Below are positions 1-5,965 of a DNA stretch of 6,780 bases, one piece after another (within the stretch, counting starts at the first letter, position 1; every line of letters begins with the position of its first letter). A program made the translations under genes and the position numbers. The notes beneath the pieces were generated by a model. It worked only from the letters and a program-made list of their open reading frames with translations, did no database searches and was not told the origin of the DNA. The DNA lies in NCBI GenBank assembly GCA_964516605.1, contig CAZFAA010000088.1:1-6780 (forward strand), written 5' to 3'. This DNA is from GCA-2732805 sp964516605 (GTDB lineage Bacteria > Pseudomonadota > Gammaproteobacteria > Coxiellales > Coxiellaceae).

Positions 1-39
1 AGCACACTGTGCTTTATCATAAGACGTAACCCGTGCAAT

Positions 40-66
40 ATAATCACGTTTTGTGTGATTATTTTT
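40..66 (+). terminator. Hairpin with T-run, plus-strand intrinsic terminator candidate
   Basis: Arms ATAATCAC (40-47) and GTGATTAT (55-62) pair perfectly over 8 bp around a 7-base loop. On the plus strand the hairpin runs straight into TTTTT (62-66). Read on the minus strand there is no T-run after the stem, so it does not look like a terminator for the operon ending at 68. The simplest reading is that it ends a plus-strand gene lying mostly left of the window: plus-strand stop codons occur at 20-22 and 27-29. A minus-strand ATG at 18-20 also leaves open that the operon continues leftward. The sequence cannot decide between these. Confidence 0.5.
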
Positions 67-67
67 A

Positions 68-487
68 TCACACAATATTTGGAAGTGTTTCACATAAATC
101 TCTTTTTTCTTGTAACGCTACAATGCTTGAAATTTGCAATAATTCATCGACCACATCAATATCATCCCAAAATATGACGGACATTCTTTCAAGTGAAAAA
201 TGAATTTCTTTTTTTTCTGCTATTATTTTCTTCAATATAGTATGGCGTGCCTGTTTTAAAATAGGTAGTTGAAAAACACTGTACAGAACTATTCCATCGC
301 ATCCATCCAGGTTTTTGAGAACCTGCTCTAAAATCATATAACACCCTGGCATGACATGTTCAGTAACACTCAATAAATAGTGAAATCCCATCACATGACA
401 GTAATCACGAATAACTAAATTTTGTATGTGTTGTGGAACACGTACTTTATTATTTTGACTTGTAATATAACCACGCATTTTTTTCAT
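68..487 (-). CDS. Sporadic carbohydrate cluster protein, LIC12192 (SpoChoClust_1) type
   Basis: This 139-residue protein matches, from memory, the small family named after Leptospira LIC12192 that occurs sporadically in surface-carbohydrate loci; its biochemical role is unknown to me. Family-like signatures are RGYITS (5-10), VPQHIQNLVIRDY (17-29), VTEHVMPGCYMILEQ (41-55), GIVLYSVFQLP (65-75) and HFSLE (96-100). The length is about that of the family. There is no signal peptide or membrane segment, so it should be cytoplasmic. The ATG overlaps the stop of the upstream oxygenase gene as ATGA, giving translational coupling; Met4 is an alternative start. It follows a 2OG-Fe(II) oxygenase, the usual neighbour of this family, which strengthens both calls. 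It is the last minus-strand gene visible. Function remains inference: a step in making or attaching an unusual glycan constituent. Confidence 0.82.
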   Translation of the reverse strand: MKKMRGYITSQNNKVRVPQHIQNLVIRDYCHVMGFHYLLSVTEHVMPGCYMILEQVLKNLDGCDGIVLYSVFQLPILKQARHTILKKIIAEKKEIHFSLERMSVIFWDDIDVVDELLQISSIVALQEKRDLCETLPNIV

Positions 488-1320
488 GATGGTTTCTCTT
501 GTGGATACCTAAAATTCATAGCTATTTTAGTCATCGGCGCAGTGGTAATCGGCAAGAAAAATTCACCCAATTTTTTCTCTGCATAGGGTGAAAATATACT
601 TTTAAATCGACAGTTCATCGTCCACCTGGTACAAGGTTCTTCATTCACAACATTCCCATGTGGTAGATTTTGATTGAAAATCAAAACATCGCCGTAATTA
701 ATCTCAATAAACGTTAAATCCTTTTCAATTTCTTTAAAAAATTCTTGATTCGTTAACGTTGCATAATTATAAAAATGTTGGCTCACTTCATCTGCACGCT
801 TTGGCGATAAGATATACATCGACTTTGTACCATAACAATCAACTAAAGGGAGCCAAATAACTGCTTCATATGGAGAATCACCCGACCAGGAATCAGCATG
901 CACATTCAACAGTGAACTGTTATCTTTTGGTAATTGAATACTGAGTCCTAGATTTCTTTGCATCACAAGCTCACTTCCTACAATACGCTGCAGTAGCGAT
1001 TTAGCCAGGTGATAATAACAGGGACGTAACCAAGGTTGCTGAAATAGCGCATGAATAATATGTAAGCGTAATTTATTTAATTCTAAAATGGGCACAATCT
1101 GATGTATCTGATCTAAAAAATTTTTACCCAAGGAACGATCATCAGCAATACCAAGAAAATCACACGCTGTTTTGACGATAAAATTTCTAATCTGTTCAAG
1201 GTACTCTAGATTTTCAACAGGGGAAATTAAATAACCTTCCTTTATAAACTGCTCACCATCATGCTGTTCTGTAGATGAAAGAAAACGTGGCGTATCAATA
1301 CATTCTTTAACTATATTCAA
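484..1320 (-). CDS. 2OG-Fe(II) oxygenase-like protein of sporadic carbohydrate cluster
   Basis: This 278-residue protein has the iron-binding layout of the phytanoyl-CoA dioxygenase-like 2-oxoglutarate/Fe(II) enzymes. His141 and Asp143 form HxD in NVHADSWSG, His221 in NLPHGN is the distal histidine, and Arg232 in TRWTMNCRF is placed to bind the 2-oxoglutarate carboxylate. WLPLVDC (156-162) and GDVLIFNQNLPHG (210-222) are typical core strands. With all ligands kept, it is probably an active hydroxylase or related oxidase in the cytoplasm; the substrate is unknown, with a sugar or sugar phosphate inferred from context. The start is TTG at 1318-1320, since no in-frame ATG precedes the core and a stop lies just upstream. 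A GGGA motif sits about 10 bases before it. The start overlaps the upstream transketolase gene by 14 bases, and the stop overlaps the next ATG by 4. It pairs with the LIC12192-type gene, as in other sporadic carbohydrate clusters. Confidence 0.82.
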   Translation of the reverse strand: MNIVKECIDTPRFLSSTEQHDGEQFIKEGYLISPVENLEYLEQIRNFIVKTACDFLGIADDRSLGKNFLDQIHQIVPILELNKLRLHIIHALFQQPWLRPCYYHLAKSLLQRIVGSELVMQRNLGLSIQLPKDNSSLLNVHADSWSGDSPYEAVIWLPLVDCYGTKSMYILSPKRADEVSQHFYNYATLTNQEFFKEIEKDLTFIEINYGDVLIFNQNLPHGNVVNEEPCTRWTMNCRFKSIFSPYAEKKLGEFFLPITTAPMTKIAMNFRYPQEKPS

Positions 1321-2239
1321 AAGCTTTAATCCCAGCTGTTTGTTTTATATAGTTAACCACGGTATTGATATCAGCAATTTCGTGATCGATCATTTGGCGT
1401 TGCGAGCCATATCCATGAGGAAAACGATCATTAATACCAAAACGTTTTACTCTTGGTATCATATCAAGCGTGCTATCATGCAAACATTCCAATACAGCAG
1501 TACCCAGCCCGCCACTGCGTATGTGCTCTTCTAGAATAATAATCTGCTTCACCTTGCGCGCATAATGTAATATCGCATCGTGATCTAATGGTTTAATAGT
1601 ATGCATATGCATAATACCCACATGCTCACACTGCTCTGCAATTTTTAAAGCATCATGGGTCATGACACCTGTACTAATAATCAAAATATCATTGGTATCT
1701 TTCCAAATACTCGCTTTACCAAACTTAAAACCATATTCATCTTTATAAACAATAGGCTCATTCCCCTTGCTGACGCGCACATAAAGAGGGCCTACAATAT
1801 CAAGCGACAAACACATCAAGTGCTTCATCTCTTCTTCATCGGCAACCACTGCAATCTGCATATTGGGTAAAGAGCGCATTAATGCAATATCATCAATTGC
1901 TAAATGCGTTGGTCCTAACGGTGCATAAACTAAGCCACCTCCATTAGCAATTAAACGTATTGGTAAATTATGTAAACATACATCAATAGCCAATTGCTCA
2001 TAACAACGTCTCGTTAAAAATGTAGCAATCGTATTGACATAAGGAATATAACCTTCCAATGCCAAACCTGCTGCCATCCCAATGATATGTTGTTCCGCGA
2101 TTCCTTCCATAAAAAAACGTTCTGGGAAATCACGCTTAAATTCATCTAAGGTACCCACCCCTACATCCGAACCTATATACACAACACGCTCATCCTGGCA
2201 CGCCAACTTATAAACATAATCAAGTGATAATTTTCTCAT
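1307..2239 (-). CDS. Transketolase C-terminal half (pyrimidine-binding and C-terminal domains)
   Basis: This 310-residue protein is the second half of a split, TPP-dependent transketolase and should work only with the product of the adjacent 2236-3045 gene. The Pyr domain covers about residues 1-165. It carries the conserved FMEGIAEQ (43-50), whose Glu48 or Glu49 corresponds to the glutamate that activates the TPP aminopyrimidine, and GPTHLAIDDIALMRSLPN (109-126). The C-terminal transketolase domain follows (about 180-300), with LEEHIRSGGLGTAV (236-249). Family knowledge: such enzymes move a two-carbon ketol unit between sugar phosphates; the actual donor and acceptor here are not visible. 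The start ATG overlaps the stop of the first half as ATGA and has a strong GAGGAG ribosome site (2251-2256) 11 bases upstream. Its 3' end overlaps the oxygenase start by 14 bases. A DXS-like activity is less likely because of the split form and carbohydrate context. Confidence 0.9.
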   Translation of the reverse strand: MRKLSLDYVYKLACQDERVVYIGSDVGVGTLDEFKRDFPERFFMEGIAEQHIIGMAAGLALEGYIPYVNTIATFLTRRCYEQLAIDVCLHNLPIRLIANGGGLVYAPLGPTHLAIDDIALMRSLPNMQIAVVADEEEMKHLMCLSLDIVGPLYVRVSKGNEPIVYKDEYGFKFGKASIWKDTNDILIISTGVMTHDALKIAEQCEHVGIMHMHTIKPLDHDAILHYARKVKQIIILEEHIRSGGLGTAVLECLHDSTLDMIPRVKRFGINDRFPHGYGSQRQMIDHEIADINTVVNYIKQTAGIKAFEYS

Positions 2240-3045
2240 GAAGTTTTTAACTCCTCTATGAGTTGTTGAATATCATGATGACTTAATTGAGATTTATGAT
2301 GCCATTTTACATTGCCCTCTGCTTGCAAAAACCCTCGTCCTTTAACAGTATGACAAATAATCATAGTAGGTTTTTCATTATGAACTGGTATTGCTAATAG
2401 CACATTTTTTAATGCATCGACATCATGCCCGTCTACCTCAACAACTGCGAAACCAAAACTACGCCATTTATCAACTAAAGGCTCAAGATCAAGTACTTCT
2501 TGCGTAGGTCCATAGGATTGCAGTTTATTGTAATCAATCAATGCTATTAAATTTGAAAGGCGATGCTTAGATGCTGACATAGCTGCTTCCCAGACAGAAC
2601 CTTCATTAATCTCTCCATCACCCAATATCGTGAATACACGACTGGTTAATTTTTTCATGCGTAACGCTAATGCCATACCAACGGCAATTGATAAACCATG
2701 GCCTAATGACCCCGTTGAAGCCTCAATGCCAGGCAGCTCACCTAGCTCTGGATGTCCTCCTAAACGTGACGTGTAGTGACAAAAGGTCTTCAGCTCATCA
2801 ATTGGGAAAAAACCTTTATCAGCTAAGATAACATATTGGGCTATACAACCGTGCCCTTTACTTAAAATACAACGATCACGTAACTCCCAATGAATATCGG
2901 CCACATCGTACTTTAAAATGTCATCATATAGAACTCTGAAAATTTCAATTAAAGACATCGTTGATCCAACGTGTCCTCTATTTCCACCCTCAAGAGCTGA
3001 CAAGGCCAAAGATCTTAAGTATTTAGATCTGCTATCAAGTCGCAT
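2236..3045 (-). CDS. Transketolase N-terminal half (TPP diphosphate-binding domain)
   Basis: This 269-residue protein is the TPP-binding half of a two-gene transketolase. In order it shows GHVGSTMS (24-31), LSKGHGCIAQY (61-71), GGHPE (96-100), TGSLGHGLS (111-119) and GDGEINEGSVWE (142-153). The last begins the GDG...N TPP/metal motif, completed by DYNKLQSYG (171-179). HDV (207-209) and VKWHH (246-250) match the active-site edge of transketolases. All expected cofactor motifs are present, so the half looks functional. The start ATG overlaps the 3' end of the phosphotransferase gene by 31 bases, and the stop overlaps the second half by 4 bases, which fits equal synthesis of the two subunits. 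A split transketolase inside a surface-sugar operon is more likely a dedicated sugar-building enzyme than the housekeeping pentose-phosphate enzyme, which is usually one polypeptide of about 650 residues in proteobacteria. Confidence 0.91.
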   Translation of the reverse strand: MRLDSRSKYLRSLALSALEGGNRGHVGSTMSLIEIFRVLYDDILKYDVADIHWELRDRCILSKGHGCIAQYVILADKGFFPIDELKTFCHYTSRLGGHPELGELPGIEASTGSLGHGLSIAVGMALALRMKKLTSRVFTILGDGEINEGSVWEAAMSASKHRLSNLIALIDYNKLQSYGPTQEVLDLEPLVDKWRSFGFAVVEVDGHDVDALKNVLLAIPVHNEKPTMIICHTVKGRGFLQAEGNVKWHHKSQLSHHDIQQLIEELKTS

Positions 3046-4022
3046 ATATATTCATCTGCCTCATTAATACGTTGTAAGTAAATTTCAGCTTTAGTAAGTT
3101 GTGCTCGTAATATAGTTTCTTTCGTCGATGCATCAACTAACTGCTGATGAACCCTATTCTGCCAAATCTGCGGCACAAAATTATTCAGGATAATCATGCT
3201 CCATATTAATCCATAACAAGGATATAAGACGGCTAAGCGTTGCTTAAAAAAATGATCCGCTTTAAATAACTTAAAGCACTGCTCAAGAAAACTATGTTGT
3301 AATGATCGGGATAATTTATTTTGTGGATGCCATAGGAAATCGCACATTAATTTTATTGGATCATCCCAACCAAAAAATTCAAAATCTATAAAATAAATTT
3401 TATGCCCACCAACCTTAATCATATTATTAAATGAAATATCGGATGGACTTAATATGCGTTCTTGTTGATGAATGTCCTGCATCATTGGTGCAAATGCTCG
3501 ATTTTTATAACTGCTTCGTTCAATACATTCAATCATTGCATATAGCTTTTTCATGAAGTTACCTAAAACAGAAACCTCTTGCGATAACGTTAAGTTACAA
3601 TATCTGCGATAAATTAATTGCCAAACAGCTTTTATTGAAAAACAAGCGTCCTTTGCGGGCTGAAATTGCTCAGTTGTTGTGAGTGATAGTATCTTTAAAT
3701 CCTGAAGAAAATTAAAGATTTGTTGCATATCTTCCTGTGTCGCTTCAGCTATTTTTTGACCTTCCAACCACTGATATAGAACATAATTTTCTTTATCATT
3801 AACTGCTAAAATTTTTGGGACGGCTTGGCATCCCTGCTTTCTTAATACTGTTACTGCTAGCACTTCTCGTTTCAATGAGACAAGCTGGTCATGCGCAGGG
3901 AAAAATTTAAGTGCACACACCCCAAATTGATTATGCTGAACTTTGTAAACCTTAGCATTAATCCCATGAGAGCTATCAGCTAATAATTCAAAATCCTGAT
4001 GTTGCTGTACTTCAAAGATCAT
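3015..4022 (-). CDS. APH/choline-kinase-fold phosphotransferase, carbohydrate-cluster type
   Basis: This 335-residue protein has the small-molecule kinase fold of the aminoglycoside phosphotransferase/choline kinase superfamily. In the N-lobe, ALKFF holds a candidate ATP-binding Lys39, with Glu53 in KREVLAV as its possible partner. The catalytic loop is LSPSDISFNN (191-200): Asp195 would be the base and Asn200 the metal ligand, while the usual His two residues before Asp is Ser193. The metal-binding DFE (213-215) lies in YFIDFEFFGWDDP, followed by an acidic DP pair (221-222). Serine in place of the Brenner histidine is, as I recall, normal for SPSD-type relatives in surface-carbohydrate loci. 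It probably phosphorylates a sugar or other small alcohol; the substrate is unknown. The ATG overlaps the HAD gene stop by 4 bases (ATGA), so kinase and phosphatase are translationally coupled. Antibiotic resistance is unlikely given the context. Confidence 0.78.
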   Translation of the reverse strand: MIFEVQQHQDFELLADSSHGINAKVYKVQHNQFGVCALKFFPAHDQLVSLKREVLAVTVLRKQGCQAVPKILAVNDKENYVLYQWLEGQKIAEATQEDMQQIFNFLQDLKILSLTTTEQFQPAKDACFSIKAVWQLIYRRYCNLTLSQEVSVLGNFMKKLYAMIECIERSSYKNRAFAPMMQDIHQQERILSPSDISFNNMIKVGGHKIYFIDFEFFGWDDPIKLMCDFLWHPQNKLSRSLQHSFLEQCFKLFKADHFFKQRLAVLYPCYGLIWSMIILNNFVPQIWQNRVHQQLVDASTKETILRAQLTKAEIYLQRINEADEYICDLIADLNT

Positions 4023-4639
4023 ACGGCTATTTCAGTTATAGAATCTAAAACCTGTGACCAGTTGCATATAGGTAGGATATCGTTAATGGCTTTCGTTGAT
4101 AACGCCGGACTAAATAGGATTTTTTTACAATTTCTTGGGAAGTCCTGATGCTGCAAAACATCAAGTAAATCATCTATAAAAATCTGGCACTGCAGCACAT
4201 TTATTTTATTAATTTTTTCTTGATGTGTATCGCAAAAAAAAACGTTTTCTACAGACAATCCTGTTTTAGCCGTTTCTAAAAAACCATGTGAAGTCAACCA
4301 TGCTATTGCCGCAACCCTTAAGTCCGTATAACTTGAATCAAAATGCCCAAACTGAGTTTTATGGCTTATAATATAGAGCGTGTGATTCGACCTGTGTAAT
4401 TGCTTCATTACATTCAATGCACCACAAAAAGGAAGTGCAAACTTAAGTCCTAGCGTATACAACTGCCCTTGCAATTTCATCCAAGAATGCTCTCCTAATG
4501 TCGCAACGATGTATTCTTTGACATAACCTTTTTCATAATGATTTAATGTTAAATCGGGATATAACTGATTGACACAGATCTGAAGACTCTTAGTATACGA
4601 GATAATCGTATTATCCAAATCAATACCAATGGCAGCCAT
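4019..4639 (-). CDS. HAD-superfamily hydrolase (phosphatase-like)
   Basis: Starting from the ATG at 4637-4639 this is a 206-residue protein with all four HAD motifs. Motif I is IDLDNTI with nucleophile Asp7, acid/base Asp9 and Thr11; motif II is the Ser92 in YIISHKT; motif III is probably Lys142 in HQEKINK; motif IV is FIDD with Asp156 and Asp157. About 80 residues between motifs I and II form a helical C1-type cap. It should hydrolyse a phosphate ester in the cytoplasm; the substrate is not visible, but neighbours that make and phosphorylate sugars suggest a sugar phosphate. An in-frame TTG directly before the ATG would add one residue; the ATG is preferred. That ATG overlaps, as TGATG, the stop of a possible 38-codon frame just upstream. 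The stop overlaps the phosphotransferase start as ATGA. Confidence 0.82.
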   Translation of the reverse strand: MAAIGIDLDNTIISYTKSLQICVNQLYPDLTLNHYEKGYVKEYIVATLGEHSWMKLQGQLYTLGLKFALPFCGALNVMKQLHRSNHTLYIISHKTQFGHFDSSYTDLRVAAIAWLTSHGFLETAKTGLSVENVFFCDTHQEKINKINVLQCQIFIDDLLDVLQHQDFPRNCKKILFSPALSTKAINDILPICNWSQVLDSITEIAV

Positions 4640-4755
4640 CAAACCGATCCATTTTTGCGAAGGAACATAGCTACCGCAATCTTGGTGAATACATCACAAG
4701 AACCTATCACTAAACCATTACTATCATTACCCTTATGCAGCTTTTTCAACTGCAT
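4639..4755 (-). CDS. Possible 38-codon leader or small ORF coupled to the HAD gene
   Basis: An ATG at 4753-4755, inside the last codons of the RfaH-like gene but in another frame, opens a 38-codon frame. It ends in TGA (4639-4641) sharing one base with the HAD ATG (TGATG). It crosses the whole gap between the two genes and gives a plausible mixed sequence, including GLVIGSCDVFTKIAVAMFL (19 residues), with no low-complexity bias. Other junctions in this operon use the same overlap style, which is the main argument for it. Against it: no family is recognised, there is no clear ribosome site, and short open frames arise by chance. It could be a leader peptide that couples translation, the remnant of a lost gene, or non-coding regulatory DNA read as protein. 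Confidence 0.3.
   Translation of the reverse strand: MQLKKLHKGNDSNGLVIGSCDVFTKIAVAMFLRKNGSV
4669..4680 (-). promoter_or_regulatory. ops-like element downstream of the RfaH-like gene
   Basis: The minus strand reads ATTGCGGTAGCT here. It contains GCGGTAGC, identical to the core of the E. coli ops site (GGCGGTAGCGTG) that loads RfaH onto paused RNA polymerase, but the bases after the core differ. It sits in the single true gap of the operon, about 55 bases after the stop of the RfaH-like gene and 30 bases before the HAD start, so it would lie in the nascent transcript of the downstream genes. The match is short, the cognate site of this paralog is unknown, and the same bases would also be coding if the 38-codon frame is real. 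Confidence 0.33.
4680..4701 (-). promoter_or_regulatory. Hairpin before the ops-like site
   Basis: On the minus strand TCTTGTGA (4701-4694) can pair with TCACCAAGA (4688-4680): 8 bp with one bulged C and a 5-base loop. The stem ends where the ops-like motif begins. There is no T-run after it, so it is not an ordinary intrinsic terminator. A pause hairpin or leader structure is possible; chance is not excluded. Confidence 0.3.
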
Positions 4756-5263
4756 ATACGGGCACTTGTATACGCACATTCTGATTCAAAAAATACAATA
4801 AAATCTCAACACGTTGCTTATCTGTCATGCGCTGATACGTTGCAACACAACCAGCGAAAGCCCCCTCTAAAATTCGAACCTGCTCACCTACCTTAAATAG
4901 CTCCAATGCAGCTAAAGAGACCAATCCTGCTTCATCTTCCGTTTCTTGTAGCTTATAAATCACACTATTTGGTACAGCTCTCGGCTTTTCACCTGATTGC
5001 ATAACCAATTTAATGACACCTCGCGTCGAATTAATGCTACGCCATTGTTCATTATTGCAATCAAAGCCTACGAACAAGTAGCGTGGAAATAAAGGTGATT
5101 CCACCTCACGCACCTGCCTTGAGCGGTACGTTATTTTTTTATACCGTGGCAGATATACACTAAAACCTTGTGTTAATAATTGCTGTGTAGCAAATTGCTC
5201 CTTCTGAGCCTGGCAATATGCTACATACCATTGTCTTGCAAAATGCGCCCTACTCTCTGTCAT
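4733..5263 (-). CDS. RfaH/UpxY-like specialised NusG paralog (transcription antiterminator)
   Basis: This 176-residue protein has the length and plan of RfaH (about 160 residues). An NGN domain runs from QWYVAYCQAQKE (11-22) through PRYKKITYRSRQ, SPLFPRYLFVGFD (56-68) and INSTRGVIKLV (77-87). A linker follows, then a C-terminal KOW domain with VGEQVRILEGAFAG (125-138) and RVEILLYFL (151-159). PLFPRYLFV and TRGV are close to the RfaH equivalents. Family knowledge: such paralogs bind RNA polymerase at an operon-specific site and suppress pausing and termination through long LPS, capsule or exopolysaccharide operons. The gene overlaps the regulator stop by 4 bases (ATGA) and has a good AGGTG ribosome site (5268-5272) 4 bases before the ATG. 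Its place near the head of the operon fits self-contained control of the genes below, and an ops-like motif lies about 55 bases after its stop. Confidence 0.9.
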   Translation of the reverse strand: MTESRAHFARQWYVAYCQAQKEQFATQQLLTQGFSVYLPRYKKITYRSRQVREVESPLFPRYLFVGFDCNNEQWRSINSTRGVIKLVMQSGEKPRAVPNSVIYKLQETEDEAGLVSLAALELFKVGEQVRILEGAFAGCVATYQRMTDKQRVEILLYFLNQNVRIQVPVYAVEKAA

Positions 5264-5841
5264 GTTTCACCTAAATTTTCAAATTTTTGAACTTTTAGGA
5301 CTGAAAAGCAGAAAATACGACTAACACCAACCTCTTTACATAATACGTCATATAAATTTTGCGCTTTCCTCACATCAGTAATAACCCAATAATCAGCAGT
5401 ATGACGAGCCACCCTATCCAAAGATTTTAAAATGGTTAACTTAATGGGGTAATTTTTCGCAATTAACTGCATAATCTCAGATAAATCATTATTGCCAACA
5501 ACACATATATTGAGATAATGATTTCGGACGCAATAATCAAAAAAATTTAAGCACTCAAGCCTGACTTCACGAAAAACACGCATAGAGGCATTTAAATAAC
5601 TGGCCATTAATTTGCCTTTTCGTGCGAATCCTTTGGGAGTCAAATAATAAAAATACTTATTAGCAGGAATTTGTTCAACTTTAATGAGCCCATCTTTAAC
5701 ACAGGACTTAAGATAACTATTAGTCAATCCCAACGCCAATCCAAGCCTTTTAGCTAAATTACGTTGCGTAACATCTGATCTCTGCGCAACAGATTGCAGA
5801 AGAGAAAGTGTGATTTCCATGTCATGATCATTTACGTTCAT
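5260..5841 (-). CDS. Winged-helix EPS-cluster transcriptional regulator with extra C-terminal domain
   Basis: Residues about 8-75 form a winged helix-turn-helix like the MarR-type regulators of exopolysaccharide loci: TQRNLAKRLGLALGLTNSYL (25-44) is the HTH, DGLIKV leads into the wing, and YYLTPKGFARKGKLM (65-79) closes the domain. The EPS-associated MarR proteins I know are roughly 100 residues; this one is 193. The extra part (about 109-182) starts LNICVVGNNDLSEIM (110-124) and contains ADYWVITDV (149-157), which looks like an alternating Rossmann-type domain that could bind a nucleotide or sugar nucleotide; that is inference. It is the first gene of the minus-strand operon and faces the divergent methyltransferase across 173 bases that contain a perfect palindrome, a possible operator. 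The ATG at 5841 has only a weak ribosome site; Met8 is an alternative start. The stop overlaps the RfaH-like gene by 4 bases. Confidence 0.8.
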   Translation of the reverse strand: MNVNDHDMEITLSLLQSVAQRSDVTQRNLAKRLGLALGLTNSYLKSCVKDGLIKVEQIPANKYFYYLTPKGFARKGKLMASYLNASMRVFREVRLECLNFFDYCVRNHYLNICVVGNNDLSEIMQLIAKNYPIKLTILKSLDRVARHTADYWVITDVRKAQNLYDVLCKEVGVSRIFCFSVLKVQKFENLGET

Positions 5842-5903
5842 AGCATGAACACTCTACGCTATTCTTCTATAAAATCAAGTGATATATTTTCAGCAGATTT
5901 AAT

Positions 5904-5920
5904 GTATTACACCGCAATAC
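5904..5920 (-). repeat. Short inverted repeat in the operon leader
   Basis: GTATT (5904-5908) and AATAC (5916-5920) form a 5-bp inverted repeat with a 7-base spacer, upstream of the regulator gene. The minus strand across it contains ATTGCGGT, the same eight bases that open the ops-like site at 4680-4673. It could be a half-strength regulatory or recruitment site; the arms are too short to be sure. Confidence 0.25.
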
Positions 5921-5934
5921 AACAAAAGCTCCAC

Positions 5935-5965
5935 ATAAAAAATTAATCCTTGACTGGTTAGTCAA
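5935..5965 (-). promoter_or_regulatory. Weak promoter candidate for the minus-strand operon
   Basis: Because the palindrome at 5950-5965 is symmetric, it also gives TTGACT as a -35 box on the minus strand (5965-5960). The nearest fair -10 is TTTTAT (5940-5935), 4 of 6 consensus bases and at a poor 19-base spacing. It would leave a leader of roughly 90 bases before the regulator ATG. No better minus-strand promoter was seen in 5842-6014, so the operon may need activation or start elsewhere. Confidence 0.22.
5950..5965. promoter_or_regulatory. Perfect 16-base palindrome, operator candidate
   Basis: TTGACT (5950-5955), GGTT, AGTCAA (5960-5965) is a perfect inverted repeat with a 4-base centre. 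It covers the -35 hexamer of the methyltransferase promoter and lies between the two divergent transcription units. A dimeric regulator bound here would block the plus-strand promoter and could affect the minus-strand operon. The winged-helix protein encoded at 5260-5841 is the obvious candidate, by position only. Confidence 0.45.

Noticed and set aside
1340..1534. Plus-strand open frame of 64 codons
   Set aside because: It lies wholly inside the well-supported transketolase C-terminal half and has no recognisable features.
1655..1870. Plus-strand open frame of 71 codons
   Set aside because: It is antisense to conserved transketolase sequence; no ribosome site or family resemblance.
1307..3045. 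Housekeeping transketolase or DXS
   Set aside because: The gene is split in two and coupled to sugar-cluster genes; the motif set fits split transketolases better than DXS. Substrate was not proven.
3015..4022. Antibiotic (aminoglycoside) resistance kinase
   Set aside because: Only the fold is shared; the catalytic loop is the SPSD type and the gene is embedded in a sugar operon.
4640..4642. TTG start for the HAD gene, one codon before the ATG
   Set aside because: The ATG directly after it is the better start and leaves motif I at the usual distance from the N-terminus.
4680..4701. Intrinsic terminator between the RfaH-like and HAD genes
   Set aside because: The hairpin has a bulge and no T-run follows on the minus strand.
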